DNA of 14,860 bases from JBBQRS01 sp038214535 (lineage in GTDB: Bacteria > Chloroflexota > Anaerolineae > CG2-30-64-16): the NCBI GenBank assembly GCA_038214535.1, contig JBBQRS010000117.1:1-14860 (forward strand), written 5' to 3'. Positions 6,117 through 13,295 of this stretch are shown piece after piece (position 1 is the stretch's first letter; each line of letters opens with the position of its first letter). A program made the translations under genes and the position numbers. Under the pieces are notes generated by a model, which ran no database searches, had not been told where the DNA came from, and saw only the letters and a program-made list of their open reading frames with translations.

Positions 6117-6536
6117 GTGTCAATGCCGACCAGGATCCTGATCATTGACGACGACCCTGATTTTCGCGAATTCGTGCGCATCGTGCTCGAGAGCCATGAT
6201 TATGGCATTCTCGAAGCCGAGAACGCAGAGGACGGATTGGCGCTCATGCGGTCCGCGTTGCCGGCGCTCGTCTTGCTGGACGCCATGATGTCCTATGAAT
6301 TGGCAGGCGTCGGCACCATTCGCAGCGTGCGCGAAGACCCCGAATTAGCGCATATCCCACTGATCCTGATTTCGGCGGTGCTGAATCAGGATGAAGATCG
6401 TTTCCTGCCTGCCGACGAACGGGCCATGATCAACCGCTTTCTCAGCAAACCTATCAGCCCGGATCAATTACTGGCCGAAGTCGCCGCGACGCTCACCGAA
6501 AACGACCCCGCGCACACCATCGCGCCGGGAGAATAG
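6117..6536 (+). CDS. Receiver-only response regulator 2
   Basis: About 139 aa from GTG 6117, chosen because AGGGAG (6101-6106) sits 10 nt upstream; ATG 6084 has no such signal. It is a receiver domain only: acidic residues D11-D13, acceptor D55 (LLDAMMS), S86, K111 (FLSKPI). It shares with its two paralogues the Ser in place of Pro after the acceptor, the extra residue before the Gly, and the long FLPADE...FLSKP segment, but is the most diverged of the three. A short acidic tail (about 15 residues) follows the domain. It sits 27 nt before the NuoE-like gene, so it is probably co-transcribed with the diaphorase genes. Confidence 0.9.
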   Translation: MSMPTRILIIDDDPDFREFVRIVLESHDYGILEAENAEDGLALMRSALPALVLLDAMMSYELAGVGTIRSVREDPELAHIPLILISAVLNQDEDRFLPADERAMINRFLSKPISPDQLLAEVAATLTENDPAHTIAPGE

Positions 6537-6563
6537 ACCCATCATGGTGGATGAGGAGATCAC

Positions 6564-7040
6564 ATGAGCCGGAACGATTCAACGGACCCGCCCGTCGGCA
6601 GCGCATTGATCGAGCCTGCAAAGCAGGCCATGCTGCTTTCGGCCCTCTACATCGCCCAGGAGCAAAACGGGTATTTGACGCCCGAAGCCGTCGAGCGCAC
6701 GGCCCAACGGCTGGGCCTGTCGGAGCGCGATGTCTACAGCACCGCCAGCTTCTACACGCTGTTTCGGATGCAGCCGGTGGGGCGCTACGTCATCCAGGTG
6801 TGCGATGGCCTGTCGTGTTATCTCGCGGACGGCGCCGACACCGTGGCCGACTACATCGGCGCGAAACTGGGGATTGCGCCCGGCGAGACAACCCCGGACA
6901 ACGCGTTCAGCCTCGAAAAGGTGCAATGTCTGGCTTCATGCGGCACAGCCCCGGCCATGCGCGTCAACGACCAGCTTTACGAACACCTGACGGCGGCGGC
7001 CATTGACGCCATCCTCGAGCGGCTGATGGGGGAGGTGTGA
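6564..7040 (+). CDS. nuoE: NuoE-like thioredoxin-fold [2Fe-2S] subunit
   Basis: 158 aa, the normal size for NuoE/HoxE/HndA-type proteins. An N-terminal helical part (about 18-70) is followed by a thioredoxin-like domain with the [2Fe-2S] ligands C80, C85 (CDGLSC) and C122, C126 (CLASC), the family's CX4C...CX3C pattern. It pairs with NuoF to form an NADH-oxidising diaphorase and passes electrons from flavin to a partner chain. GGAG at 6555-6558 precedes the ATG. Only 1 nt separates it from the next gene, so the two are translated together. The context (response regulators, kinase, hyp genes) does not resemble a complex I operon, so a hydrogenase- or sensor-linked diaphorase is more likely than respiratory complex I. 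Confidence 0.93.
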   Translation: MSRNDSTDPPVGSALIEPAKQAMLLSALYIAQEQNGYLTPEAVERTAQRLGLSERDVYSTASFYTLFRMQPVGRYVIQVCDGLSCYLADGADTVADYIGAKLGIAPGETTPDNAFSLEKVQCLASCGTAPAMRVNDQLYEHLTAAAIDAILERLMGEV

Positions 7041-7041
7041 T

Positions 7042-8295
7042 ATGACACAGTGGACGCCCGTCTTGCTCGCCAATGTGCAACGGCCAAACTCGGAAAAGAT
7101 CGGCACGTACCTGGACGGCGGCGGCTATCAGGCGCTGCGCAAAGCGCTGCAAATGACGCCGGATGAGGTCATCGCCGAGGTCAAAAACTCGGGGCTGCGC
7201 GGGCGCGGCGGCGCCGGCTTCCCCACCGGCACGAAATGGAGCTTCGTCCCCAAAGACGCGCCGGTGAAATATCTCGCCGTCAACACCGACGAGGGCGAAC
7301 CCGGCACCTTCAAGGATCGGCTGATCGTCGAACGCGACCCGCACGCCATCCTCGAAGGCGTCATCATCGCGGCCTACGCCGTCGGGGCGCAGCGCGCCTT
7401 CGTCTACATCCGCGGCGAGTTCTTCCTGGGCGTGAAACGGTGGATCAAAGCCATCGCGGATGCTTATGAGTATGGTTTCCTGGGTAAGGATATTTTGGGC
7501 AGCGGCTTCAACCTGGATGTGTCGGTACACCGCGGCGCGGGCGCGTACATCTGCGGCGAAGAGACGGCCATGATCGAGTCGCTGGAAGGCAAGCGGGGCG
7601 AACCACGGCTCAAGCCGCCCTACCCGGCGCAGGAAGGCCTGTGGTACAAGCCGACCATCGTGCAGAACTGCGAGACCCTGGCGAACATCCCGCACATCAT
7701 CGAGCGCGGGGCCGCCTGGTACGCCGGCATCGGCACCGAGCAGAGCAAGGGGCCGAAGATCTTTTGCGTCAGCGGGCACGTCAACCGACCCGGCAACTAC
7801 GAGTTGCCGCTGGGCGTCACCCTGCGCGAGATCATCGAAGAACACGCGGGCGGCGTGCGCTACGGGCGCAAGGTCAAGGCGATCATCCCCGGCGGCGCGT
7901 CTACCCCCATGCTGACCGCCGACCAGCTCGATGTGCCGATGGCCTTCGAGACGCTCCAGGCCGCGGGTTCGGCGCTGGGCACGGGGGCCGTGATCGTGAT
8001 GGACGAAGAGACCGACATGGTTGAAGTGACCCGGCGCATCACCCGTTTCTTCGTGCATGAGTCTTGCGGCGAATGCACACCCTGTCGCGTCGGCGGCCAG
8101 CGCATCCTGGAGAACCTGGATCGCCTTGCCGCAGGGCAAGCCGAACCGGCCATCATGCAGGAGTTGGACCGGCTCAGCCAGGGGATCATGGGCCTGACGT
8201 TCTGCCCGATGGGCACGGGGATGTGCGAACCGATCACATCGGGGATGCGCTTGTTCCGCGATGAGTTCACGGCGCGCTTTCCCGAATCAGCCTGA
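7042..8295 (+). CDS. nuoF: NuoF-like NADH-binding FMN/[4Fe-4S] subunit
   Basis: 417 aa, the short NuoF form without the extra N- or C-terminal ferredoxin domains of HoxF or HydB proteins. Visible motifs: GLRGRGGAGFPTGTKW (51-66) and NTDEGEPGTFKDR (81-93) for FMN/NADH, GAGAYICGEETA (165-176), a SLBB-type region (about 250-290), and the [4Fe-4S] ligands C342, C345, C348 (SCGECTPC) and C388 (TFCPMG). After C388 the usual acidic/alanine-rich run is replaced by GTGMCEP, adding C395. With the NuoE-like protein it forms an NADH dehydrogenase (diaphorase) module. No NuoG/HoxU-like subunit follows, so the electron acceptor is not encoded here. Confidence 0.95.
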   Translation: MTQWTPVLLANVQRPNSEKIGTYLDGGGYQALRKALQMTPDEVIAEVKNSGLRGRGGAGFPTGTKWSFVPKDAPVKYLAVNTDEGEPGTFKDRLIVERDPHAILEGVIIAAYAVGAQRAFVYIRGEFFLGVKRWIKAIADAYEYGFLGKDILGSGFNLDVSVHRGAGAYICGEETAMIESLEGKRGEPRLKPPYPAQEGLWYKPTIVQNCETLANIPHIIERGAAWYAGIGTEQSKGPKIFCVSGHVNRPGNYELPLGVTLREIIEEHAGGVRYGRKVKAIIPGGASTPMLTADQLDVPMAFETLQAAGSALGTGAVIVMDEETDMVEVTRRITRFFVHESCGECTPCRVGGQRILENLDRLAAGQAEPAIMQELDRLSQGIMGLTFCPMGTGMCEPITSGMRLFRDEFTARFPESA

Positions 8296-8303
8296 GTAGC
8301 ATT

Positions 8304-8366
8304 CTTTGTAGTTGCGGCTTCAGCCGCCGTGGAACGATCCTGACGGCTGAAGCCGCAACTACAAAG
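8304..8366. repeat. REP-like palindrome, copy 2 (23-bp perfect stem)
   Basis: The arms 8304-8326 and 8344-8366 are exact complements (23 bp) around a 17-nt loop. It shares the GCGGCTTCAGCCG/CGGCTGAAGCCGC core with the copy at 208-268; compensated differences in the outer arm keep the stem paired. It lies 8 nt after the nuoF stop and may reduce read-through or protect the nuoEF message. Confidence 0.9.
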
Positions 8367-8379
8367 AGTTCCCGATTCT

Positions 8380-8385
8380 TATACT
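8380..8385 (+). promoter_or_regulatory. Possible -10 box upstream of third response regulator
   Basis: TATACT matches five of six sigma70 -10 positions and lies 26 nt before the ATG. The -35 position falls in the hairpin arm and is poor. AGGAG at 8397-8401 is the ribosome binding site. Weak evidence for a separate start after the hairpin. Confidence 0.25.
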
Positions 8386-8411
8386 ACATTCACGCCAGGA
8401 GTTGCAGCACT

Positions 8412-8801
8412 ATGGCCAAAGGCAAAATACTGATTGTTGACGACGACCCCGATTTCGTGGCCTACATCCGCACCATTCTCGAAAGCCACGACTACGACGT
8501 GGTCAGCGCGGGCAACAGCGACCAGGGGATGATCATGCTGGCGCGCGAGAAACCGGATCTGGTGGTGCTCGACGTGATTATGTCAAGCATCCTCGATGGC
8601 CTCAACATGAGCCAGCGGATGGCTGAAGACGTCGCCTACGAGAACACGCCGATCATCATGGTCACGTCCATCGCCAACACCGATTATCTGGCGCTCTTCC
8701 CGACGGATGAGAGCATCCACATCTCGACGTTCCTGACCAAGCCCATTGCGCCGGCCGATCTGCTGCGCAACGTACAGAAGTTACTGCCCGTTTCTGCCTG
8801 A
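8412..8801 (+). CDS. Receiver-only response regulator 3
   Basis: 129 aa, a lone receiver: D10-D12, acceptor D54 (VLDVIMS), T85, K110 (FLTKPI). It is the close paralogue of the regulator at 5627, with key residues at identical positions and no gaps. It has the same subfamily traits: Ser four residues after the acceptor, Gly at +9, and an FPTDE motif in the lengthened beta4-beta5 stretch. AGGAG lies 10 nt before the ATG. With no output domain, it must act by protein contact or as a phosphate sink or relay. It directly precedes the ACT protein and the kinase. Confidence 0.93.
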   Translation: MAKGKILIVDDDPDFVAYIRTILESHDYDVVSAGNSDQGMIMLAREKPDLVVLDVIMSSILDGLNMSQRMAEDVAYENTPIIMVTSIANTDYLALFPTDESIHISTFLTKPIAPADLLRNVQKLLPVSA

Positions 8802-8808
8802 TCCATCA

Positions 8809-8832
8809 TCCCCCGCATAATGGGGAATTTTT
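8809..8832 (+). terminator. Weak intrinsic terminator-like hairpin
   Basis: TCCCC (8809-8813) pairs with GGGGA (8822-8826), followed by a run of five T (8828-8832). The 5-bp stem is short, so partial termination or attenuation between regulator 3 and the ACT gene is the most that can be claimed. The loop contains CATAAT, which could alternatively be a -10 box. Confidence 0.3.
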
Positions 8833-8848
8833 CTGACGGAGTCATCGA

Positions 8849-9325
8849 ATGACGGACAAGATCAAAGTCGGCGGCATCATCCAGAACGATCATCTTTCGA
8901 GCATCAGCGTGCTTGCAGTCAAGGACCGGCCCGGCATCGCGGCCGCCGTCCTGGATGTACTGGGGCAACGCGGGCTCAACGTGCAGTTCGTCGTGCAGAT
9001 GATTGACCAGCAGAACCATGCCCAGATGGTACTGTGCGTGGATCGGGGTGATCTGGAAGCGAGCATGGCCGCGATTGACGGGTTGCGTCCTGAGCTCCAG
9101 CCCACAGCCGTGACGCCCAATCTCGAGGTCGCCTCTATCGCCATCTTCGGCCCCGACTTTCGCGAACGGCCCGGCATCGCAGGGCGGATGTTCCGCGCCC
9201 TGGCCGCCCGTGGCGTGAACATCCTGGCGATCAGCACGTCCATCTCGACCGTCAACTGCATCGTGGATCAGTCGCGCCTCTCCGACGCGCTGGCTGCCAT
9301 CACCGATCAGTTCGATCTGCCGTGA
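8849..9325 (+). CDS. Stand-alone double ACT-domain protein, aspartokinase-tail-like
   Basis: 158 aa forming two ACT domains: about 18-80 (LAVKDRPGIAAAVLDVLGQRGLNV) and about 93-156 (FRERPGIAGRMFRALAARGVNI, then LAISTS). The second strongly resembles the regulatory C-terminus of aspartate kinase, where the ISTS stretch helps bind lysine or threonine; here the residues after ISTS differ from the kinase signature (SEIKI becomes ISTVN). No kinase catalytic domain exists. ACT pairs usually bind small ligands such as amino acids and dimerise. A CGGAG lies just upstream of the ATG. The stop overlaps the GTG start of the histidine kinase (GTGA), so it is made with the kinase and may feed a metabolite signal to it. 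Ligand unknown. Confidence 0.88.
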   Translation: MTDKIKVGGIIQNDHLSSISVLAVKDRPGIAAAVLDVLGQRGLNVQFVVQMIDQQNHAQMVLCVDRGDLEASMAAIDGLRPELQPTAVTPNLEVASIAIFGPDFRERPGIAGRMFRALAARGVNILAISTSISTVNCIVDQSRLSDALAAITDQFDLP

Positions 9326-10962
9326 CCCCACTGGCGCCGATGATGGCCGGCAACGCAGCCGCCACCCGTCTCGAAAAGCTGGCCCGCCTCCACCTGTGGG
9401 CCATGGGCGGTGCGCTCCTGCTTGTCCTGATTGCGGTGTGGCGTGTGCCAGGGCTGGCCTTCGGCCCGCTTCTGCTCACCATCGGTGTCCTGGCCGCGCT
9501 TAACTTCGGGCTGCTGGTCTTCGTCCGCCAGCGCGGCGGGCTGGAACTGACGGATGGCGCCACGCACACGGCGACCCATATCCAGGTCGCGCTGGACATC
9601 GTCGGCCTGACGTCGCTCCTCTATTTCGCGGGTGGGGTTGAAAACCCGTTCTTCCCGTTCTATGTCTTCCCCGTGATCCTGGCCGCGGCGTTGCTGGGCC
9701 GGCGCGCGGGCTACGGTTATTCGGCGCTCTCGATCGTGCTCTATACGGGCATGCTCCTCGGCGAAGCGACGATGATGTTGCCACATCATCACCTGGTCGG
9801 GTTGCACCCACCGGCGCGCCCGGTCAACACCACGCTGCTCATCGCGCAATCCGTCTCCCTGCTGGCGACCTGCCTGCTGGCCGCCGCCGTCACCACCCTG
9901 ATGGTGGAGGCCCTGCAAGAGCGTGCGGCGGAACTGGCGGAGAGCCGTCAACGCGCCGAGATTCGCGCCACGCATATGCGCGAGCTCAACGACCAGCTTC
10001 GACGCACCAATGAGGAATGCCGCCACCAACGCGAGCACCTCGACACCGCGTATCTCGAGCTCCAGCGCGCCCACGACCGGATCAGCGTTCGTTCGAGCCA
10101 GTTGAGCGATCTCAACGAACAGTTGCGCCGCGCGAACGCCGAATGCAAGAGCCGCCGCGAGGATTTGGAGCGCGCCAACCAGAAGCTGCGTGAGCTGGAA
10201 GATATCCGCGCCCAGTTCACCCTGCTGACCACGCACGAACTGCGCGCCCCGGTCGCCGCGATCCAGAGTTACCTGAAGCTGATCCTGGAAGGCTATGTGC
10301 CGGAAAGCAAGACGCGCGAGACGCTGGAAAAGGCGGAACGGCGGGCCATGGATCAGCTCGCGCTCATCGCCGACCTGCTGGAGTTGGGGCGCATCGGCTC
10401 GGCGGACGCGCGCGGCCAGGTGCAGCCGGTGCAACTCGACCAGTCATTGCGCGATCAGACGGAGCTGCTCATCGCGGGGGCGCACGAGCGCGACATCACC
10501 GTTGATCTCCAGATCGAACCCGGTCTGCCGCCGGTGCTGGCGAACCCGGATCAGATCAAGAGCCTGTGGAACAACCTCATCAGCAACGCGATCAAGTACA
10601 ACCGCGACGGCGGGCGCGTCGAAGTCGTGCTGGGCCTCGAAGGTCGCCGTCTGGTGGCCCGCGTCAGCGATACCGGCATCGGCATCCCACCGGAAGCGAT
10701 GAAGCGGCTCTTCTCCGAGTTCTTCCGCGCCGACAACGCCAAGGTGCACTCACGCGCCGGCACCGGCCTGGGGCTGTCCATCATCAAAGAGATCATCGAA
10801 CGCGCGGGCGGCGGGGTCACCGTCGAATCCGTCCTCGATCAGGGAACCACCTTCCGCTTCTGGCTGCCGGCAATCACTCCTCGCGGGAATTCCAGCCCGC
10901 CGGACGATGAGGAGGCCGCGCTTGCCCATACAGCAACCGCTCCAACGCCGCCTGCGCGTTGA
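9322..10962 (+). CDS. RegB/PrrB-like membrane sensor histidine kinase
   Basis: 546 aa. Six hydrophobic segments (about 25-40, 46-67, 88-103, 111-127, 131-147, 172-195) precede a long coiled coil (197-298), a HisKA domain with phospho-acceptor H305 (HELRAP), and a complete ATPase domain: N-box N418/N422, G1 DTGIGIP (450-456), F-box EFFRAD (466-471), G2 GTGLGLS (480-486). The loop entering TM4 reads GGVENPF (104-110), the GGxxNPF heptapeptide known to sense ubiquinone in RegB. The coiled coil holds a 42-residue internal repeat with one Cys in each copy (C233, C275). There is no receiver or HPt domain, so the phosphate must go to separate regulators, probably the three nearby. The GTG start overlaps the ACT stop by 4 nt; ATG 9340 is a weaker alternative. 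The C-terminal 30 residues are low complexity. Confidence 0.93.
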   Translation: MTPLAPMMAGNAAATRLEKLARLHLWAMGGALLLVLIAVWRVPGLAFGPLLLTIGVLAALNFGLLVFVRQRGGLELTDGATHTATHIQVALDIVGLTSLLYFAGGVENPFFPFYVFPVILAAALLGRRAGYGYSALSIVLYTGMLLGEATMMLPHHHLVGLHPPARPVNTTLLIAQSVSLLATCLLAAAVTTLMVEALQERAAELAESRQRAEIRATHMRELNDQLRRTNEECRHQREHLDTAYLELQRAHDRISVRSSQLSDLNEQLRRANAECKSRREDLERANQKLRELEDIRAQFTLLTTHELRAPVAAIQSYLKLILEGYVPESKTRETLEKAERRAMDQLALIADLLELGRIGSADARGQVQPVQLDQSLRDQTELLIAGAHERDITVDLQIEPGLPPVLANPDQIKSLWNNLISNAIKYNRDGGRVEVVLGLEGRRLVARVSDTGIGIPPEAMKRLFSEFFRADNAKVHSRAGTGLGLSIIKEIIERAGGGVTVESVLDQGTTFRFWLPAITPRGNSSPPDDEEAALAHTATAPTPPAR

Positions 10963-13264
10963 GATTCACGGTGCAGTACAGGGGGTCGGCTTTCGCCCGT
11001 TCATCTACCGGCTGGCGACGGAGTTGGGCCTGACGGGCTGGGTCATCAACGATGCGCGCGGCGTCTTCATCGAGGTCGAGGGGCCGGACGCGGCGCTCGA
11101 CGCCTTCCTGCAACGCCTGCCAGCCGAAACGCCGCCCCTTGCGCGCATCCGCACGCTGGACACAGCGTGGCTCGAACCGGCGGGATTTGACGGCTTCGAG
11201 ATTCGCCACAGCGAGGACACCGGCCAGAAGACGGCGCTGGTACTGCCCGACATCGCAACCTGCCCGGATTGCCTCGCCGACATCTTGCGGCCCAGCGATC
11301 GGCGCTTCGGGTATGCCTTCACCAACTGCACCAACTGCGGCCCGCGCTTCTCGATCATCCGCGCGCTGCCCTATGACCGCCCCAACACGACCATGCGGCG
11401 TTTCATCCTCTGCCCCGATTGCCGCCGCGAATATGAGGACCCCAGGGATCGCCGTTTCCACGCGCAGCCCACGGCCTGCCCGGTTTGCGGGCCGCATTTA
11501 CAGCTCGTCGCGTCGGCATCGGCGTCTAATGCAACGTTCGCCCTTCTGCCATCGGGAAATGTGGACGATCTGGACGGCGACATGGCCGCGATCCGTGGCG
11601 CGGCCGCGGCGTTGCGCGCCGGGCTGATCGTCGCCGTCAAGGGGTTGGGCGGGTTCCACCTGACGGTGGATGCGCGGAATGGTCCGGCGGTGGCGCGCCT
11701 GCGAGAGCGCAAGCCACGTCGCGACAAACCGTTTGCCGTGATGGCGCGTGATCTGGAGCAGGCGCGAGCCATCAGCATCGTATCGCCAGAGGCCGCGGCG
11801 CTGCTGCTCTCGCCCGAAGCGCCCATTGTGTTGTTGCCGCGACGTAGCGGCGCGGACGCGCTGCTGGCGGACGACGTCGCGCCCGAAACCCCCAACGTCG
11901 GCGTGATGCTGCCCTATACGCCGCTGCACCATCTGCTCATGCGCGAGGTTGGGTTCCCGGTCGTAGCCACCAGCGGCAACCTGACCGATGAACCGATCTG
12001 CACGGACGAGGACGAGGCGCAAGCGCGGCTGGGGCATGTCGCCGATCTGTTCCTGATCCACGACCGGCCCATCGCGCGCCACGTAGATGACAGCGTCGCC
12101 TGGGTGCTGCGCGGCGAGCCGCGCTTGCTGCGCCGCGCCCGCGGTTATGCGCCGCTGCCCGTCCCGCTGCCCGAGGCCGTCCCCACGATCCTGGCAGTCG
12201 GCGGTCACCTCAAGAACGACGTGGCCCTGAGCGTGGACCGCGAGGCGTTCATCAGCCAGCACATCGGCGATCTGGAAACCGCGGAAGCGATGGACGCCTT
12301 TGAGCGGGTTATCGCCGATTTCCTGAATCTCTATGAAGCGACCCCGGCGGCCATCGCACACGATCTGCATCCCGACTACGCCTCCACACGGTGGGCGTTG
12401 GAGCGCGCGGCGCGCGACGGCGTGCCGCACATCCCGGTACAACACCATCACGCCCATCTGGCGGCCTGTCTGGCTGACAACGAGATCGCCGGCCCTGCGC
12501 TGGGCGTCATCTGGGATGGAACGGGCTACGGTACGGACGGGACGATCTGGGGCGGGGAGTTCCTGCTGGGCGACGCGGCGGGCTACGAGCGCGTGGCGCA
12601 CCTGCGCCCGTTTCGCCTGCCGGGCGGCGACGCGGCCGTCCACGAACCGCGCCGGGTGGCCTTTGCGCTGCTGTGGGAACTGTTGGGCGAGGATGCGCTC
12701 ACGCGCACGGATCTGGCCCCGGTGCGCGCCCTGACCGAACAGGAACGCGCCGTGCTGGCGCAGATGTTGCGCCGCGATTTCCGTAGCCCCGTCACCACCA
12801 GCGCCGGGCGGCTGTTTGACGGCATCGCCGCGCTGGTCGGGTTGCATCAGACGATTACGTTCGAGGGGCAGGCGGCCATGGCGCTGGAGTTCGCGGCCGA
12901 TCCACATGAGCGGGCCGCCTATCCTTTGCCGCTGACGGGCGCGGATCCCATCGTGCTCGACTGGGGGCCGCTGCTCGGCGCGCTGCTCGCCGACTTGCGA
13001 GACGGCGCATCCACGGCTATCATGTCGGGACGGTTTCACAACGCGCTGGTGGAAGCGAGCGTCGCGGTCGCCAGAGTGATCGGGCAATCGCAGGTCGCCC
13101 TGAGCGGCGGCTGCTTCCAGAATCGGCTGCTGACGGAGCGCACTGCGGAGCGCCTGGAGCAGGAAGGCTTCACGGTCTTGCTCCACTGCCAGGTTCCGCC
13201 CAACGACGGCGCCGTGAGTCTGGGCCAGCTCGTCGTCGCGGCAGCGGAGTTACGCAAATCTTAG
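10922..13264 (+). CDS. hypF: Carbamoyltransferase HypF, [NiFe]-hydrogenase maturation
   Basis: HypF makes the cyanide ligand precursor from carbamoyl phosphate and passes it to HypE. About 780 aa from TTG 10922, preferred because AGGAGG (10910-10915) is 6 nt upstream; ATG 10907 adds five residues. In the longer numbering, domains run: acylphosphatase (HGAVQGVGFRPF, 21-32); two zinc fingers with C119, C122, C141, C144, C169, C172, C191, C194 in the exact family spacing CX2CX18CX2CX24CX2CX18CX2C; YrdC-like domain (about 225-410, KGLGGFHL, ATSGN); and Kae1-like carbamoyltransferase domain with HHHAH (513-517), IWDGTGYGTDG (535-545) and SGGCFQN (733-739). All key residues are present. The start lies inside the kinase gene (about 40 bp overlap in a different frame), tying it to the signalling operon. 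Confidence 0.97.
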   Translation: MPIQQPLQRRLRVEIHGAVQGVGFRPFIYRLATELGLTGWVINDARGVFIEVEGPDAALDAFLQRLPAETPPLARIRTLDTAWLEPAGFDGFEIRHSEDTGQKTALVLPDIATCPDCLADILRPSDRRFGYAFTNCTNCGPRFSIIRALPYDRPNTTMRRFILCPDCRREYEDPRDRRFHAQPTACPVCGPHLQLVASASASNATFALLPSGNVDDLDGDMAAIRGAAAALRAGLIVAVKGLGGFHLTVDARNGPAVARLRERKPRRDKPFAVMARDLEQARAISIVSPEAAALLLSPEAPIVLLPRRSGADALLADDVAPETPNVGVMLPYTPLHHLLMREVGFPVVATSGNLTDEPICTDEDEAQARLGHVADLFLIHDRPIARHVDDSVAWVLRGEPRLLRRARGYAPLPVPLPEAVPTILAVGGHLKNDVALSVDREAFISQHIGDLETAEAMDAFERVIADFLNLYEATPAAIAHDLHPDYASTRWALERAARDGVPHIPVQHHHAHLAACLADNEIAGPALGVIWDGTGYGTDGTIWGGEFLLGDAAGYERVAHLRPFRLPGGDAAVHEPRRVAFALLWELLGEDALTRTDLAPVRALTEQERAVLAQMLRRDFRSPVTTSAGRLFDGIAALVGLHQTITFEGQAAMALEFAADPHERAAYPLPLTGADPIVLDWGPLLGALLADLRDGASTAIMSGRFHNALVEASVAVARVIGQSQVALSGGCFQNRLLTERTAERLEQEGFTVLLHCQVPPNDGAVSLGQLVVAAAELRKS

Positions 13265-13295
13265 GCTCCCACGAGGAGCATGATCGAGGTGAAAT

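Noticed and set aside
6964..8139. 391-codon minus-strand frame opposite nuoF
   Set aside because: Shadow of a gene whose Fe-S and FMN motifs are intact; the His/Asp/Arg-rich translation has no family match I recognise.
6564..8295. Calling the pair hoxE/hoxF of a bidirectional hydrogenase
   Set aside because: The NuoF-like protein is only 417 aa and no hoxU, hoxY or hoxH follows; sequence alone cannot separate HoxEF from other NuoEF-like diaphorases.
9307..10434. 375-codon minus-strand frame opposite the histidine kinase
   Set aside because: Compositional shadow of the kinase; no start signal and no recognisable domain.
9322..10962. Hybrid kinase with its own receiver
   Set aside because: After the G2 box the protein ends in about 30 low-complexity residues; no Asp-bearing receiver or HPt domain is present.
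11498..13186. 562-codon open frame on the minus strand opposite hypF
   Set aside because: It lies wholly opposite a hypF gene with all catalytic motifs; its protein is Arg/Gln/His-rich without motifs, as expected of antisense frames in GC-rich DNA.
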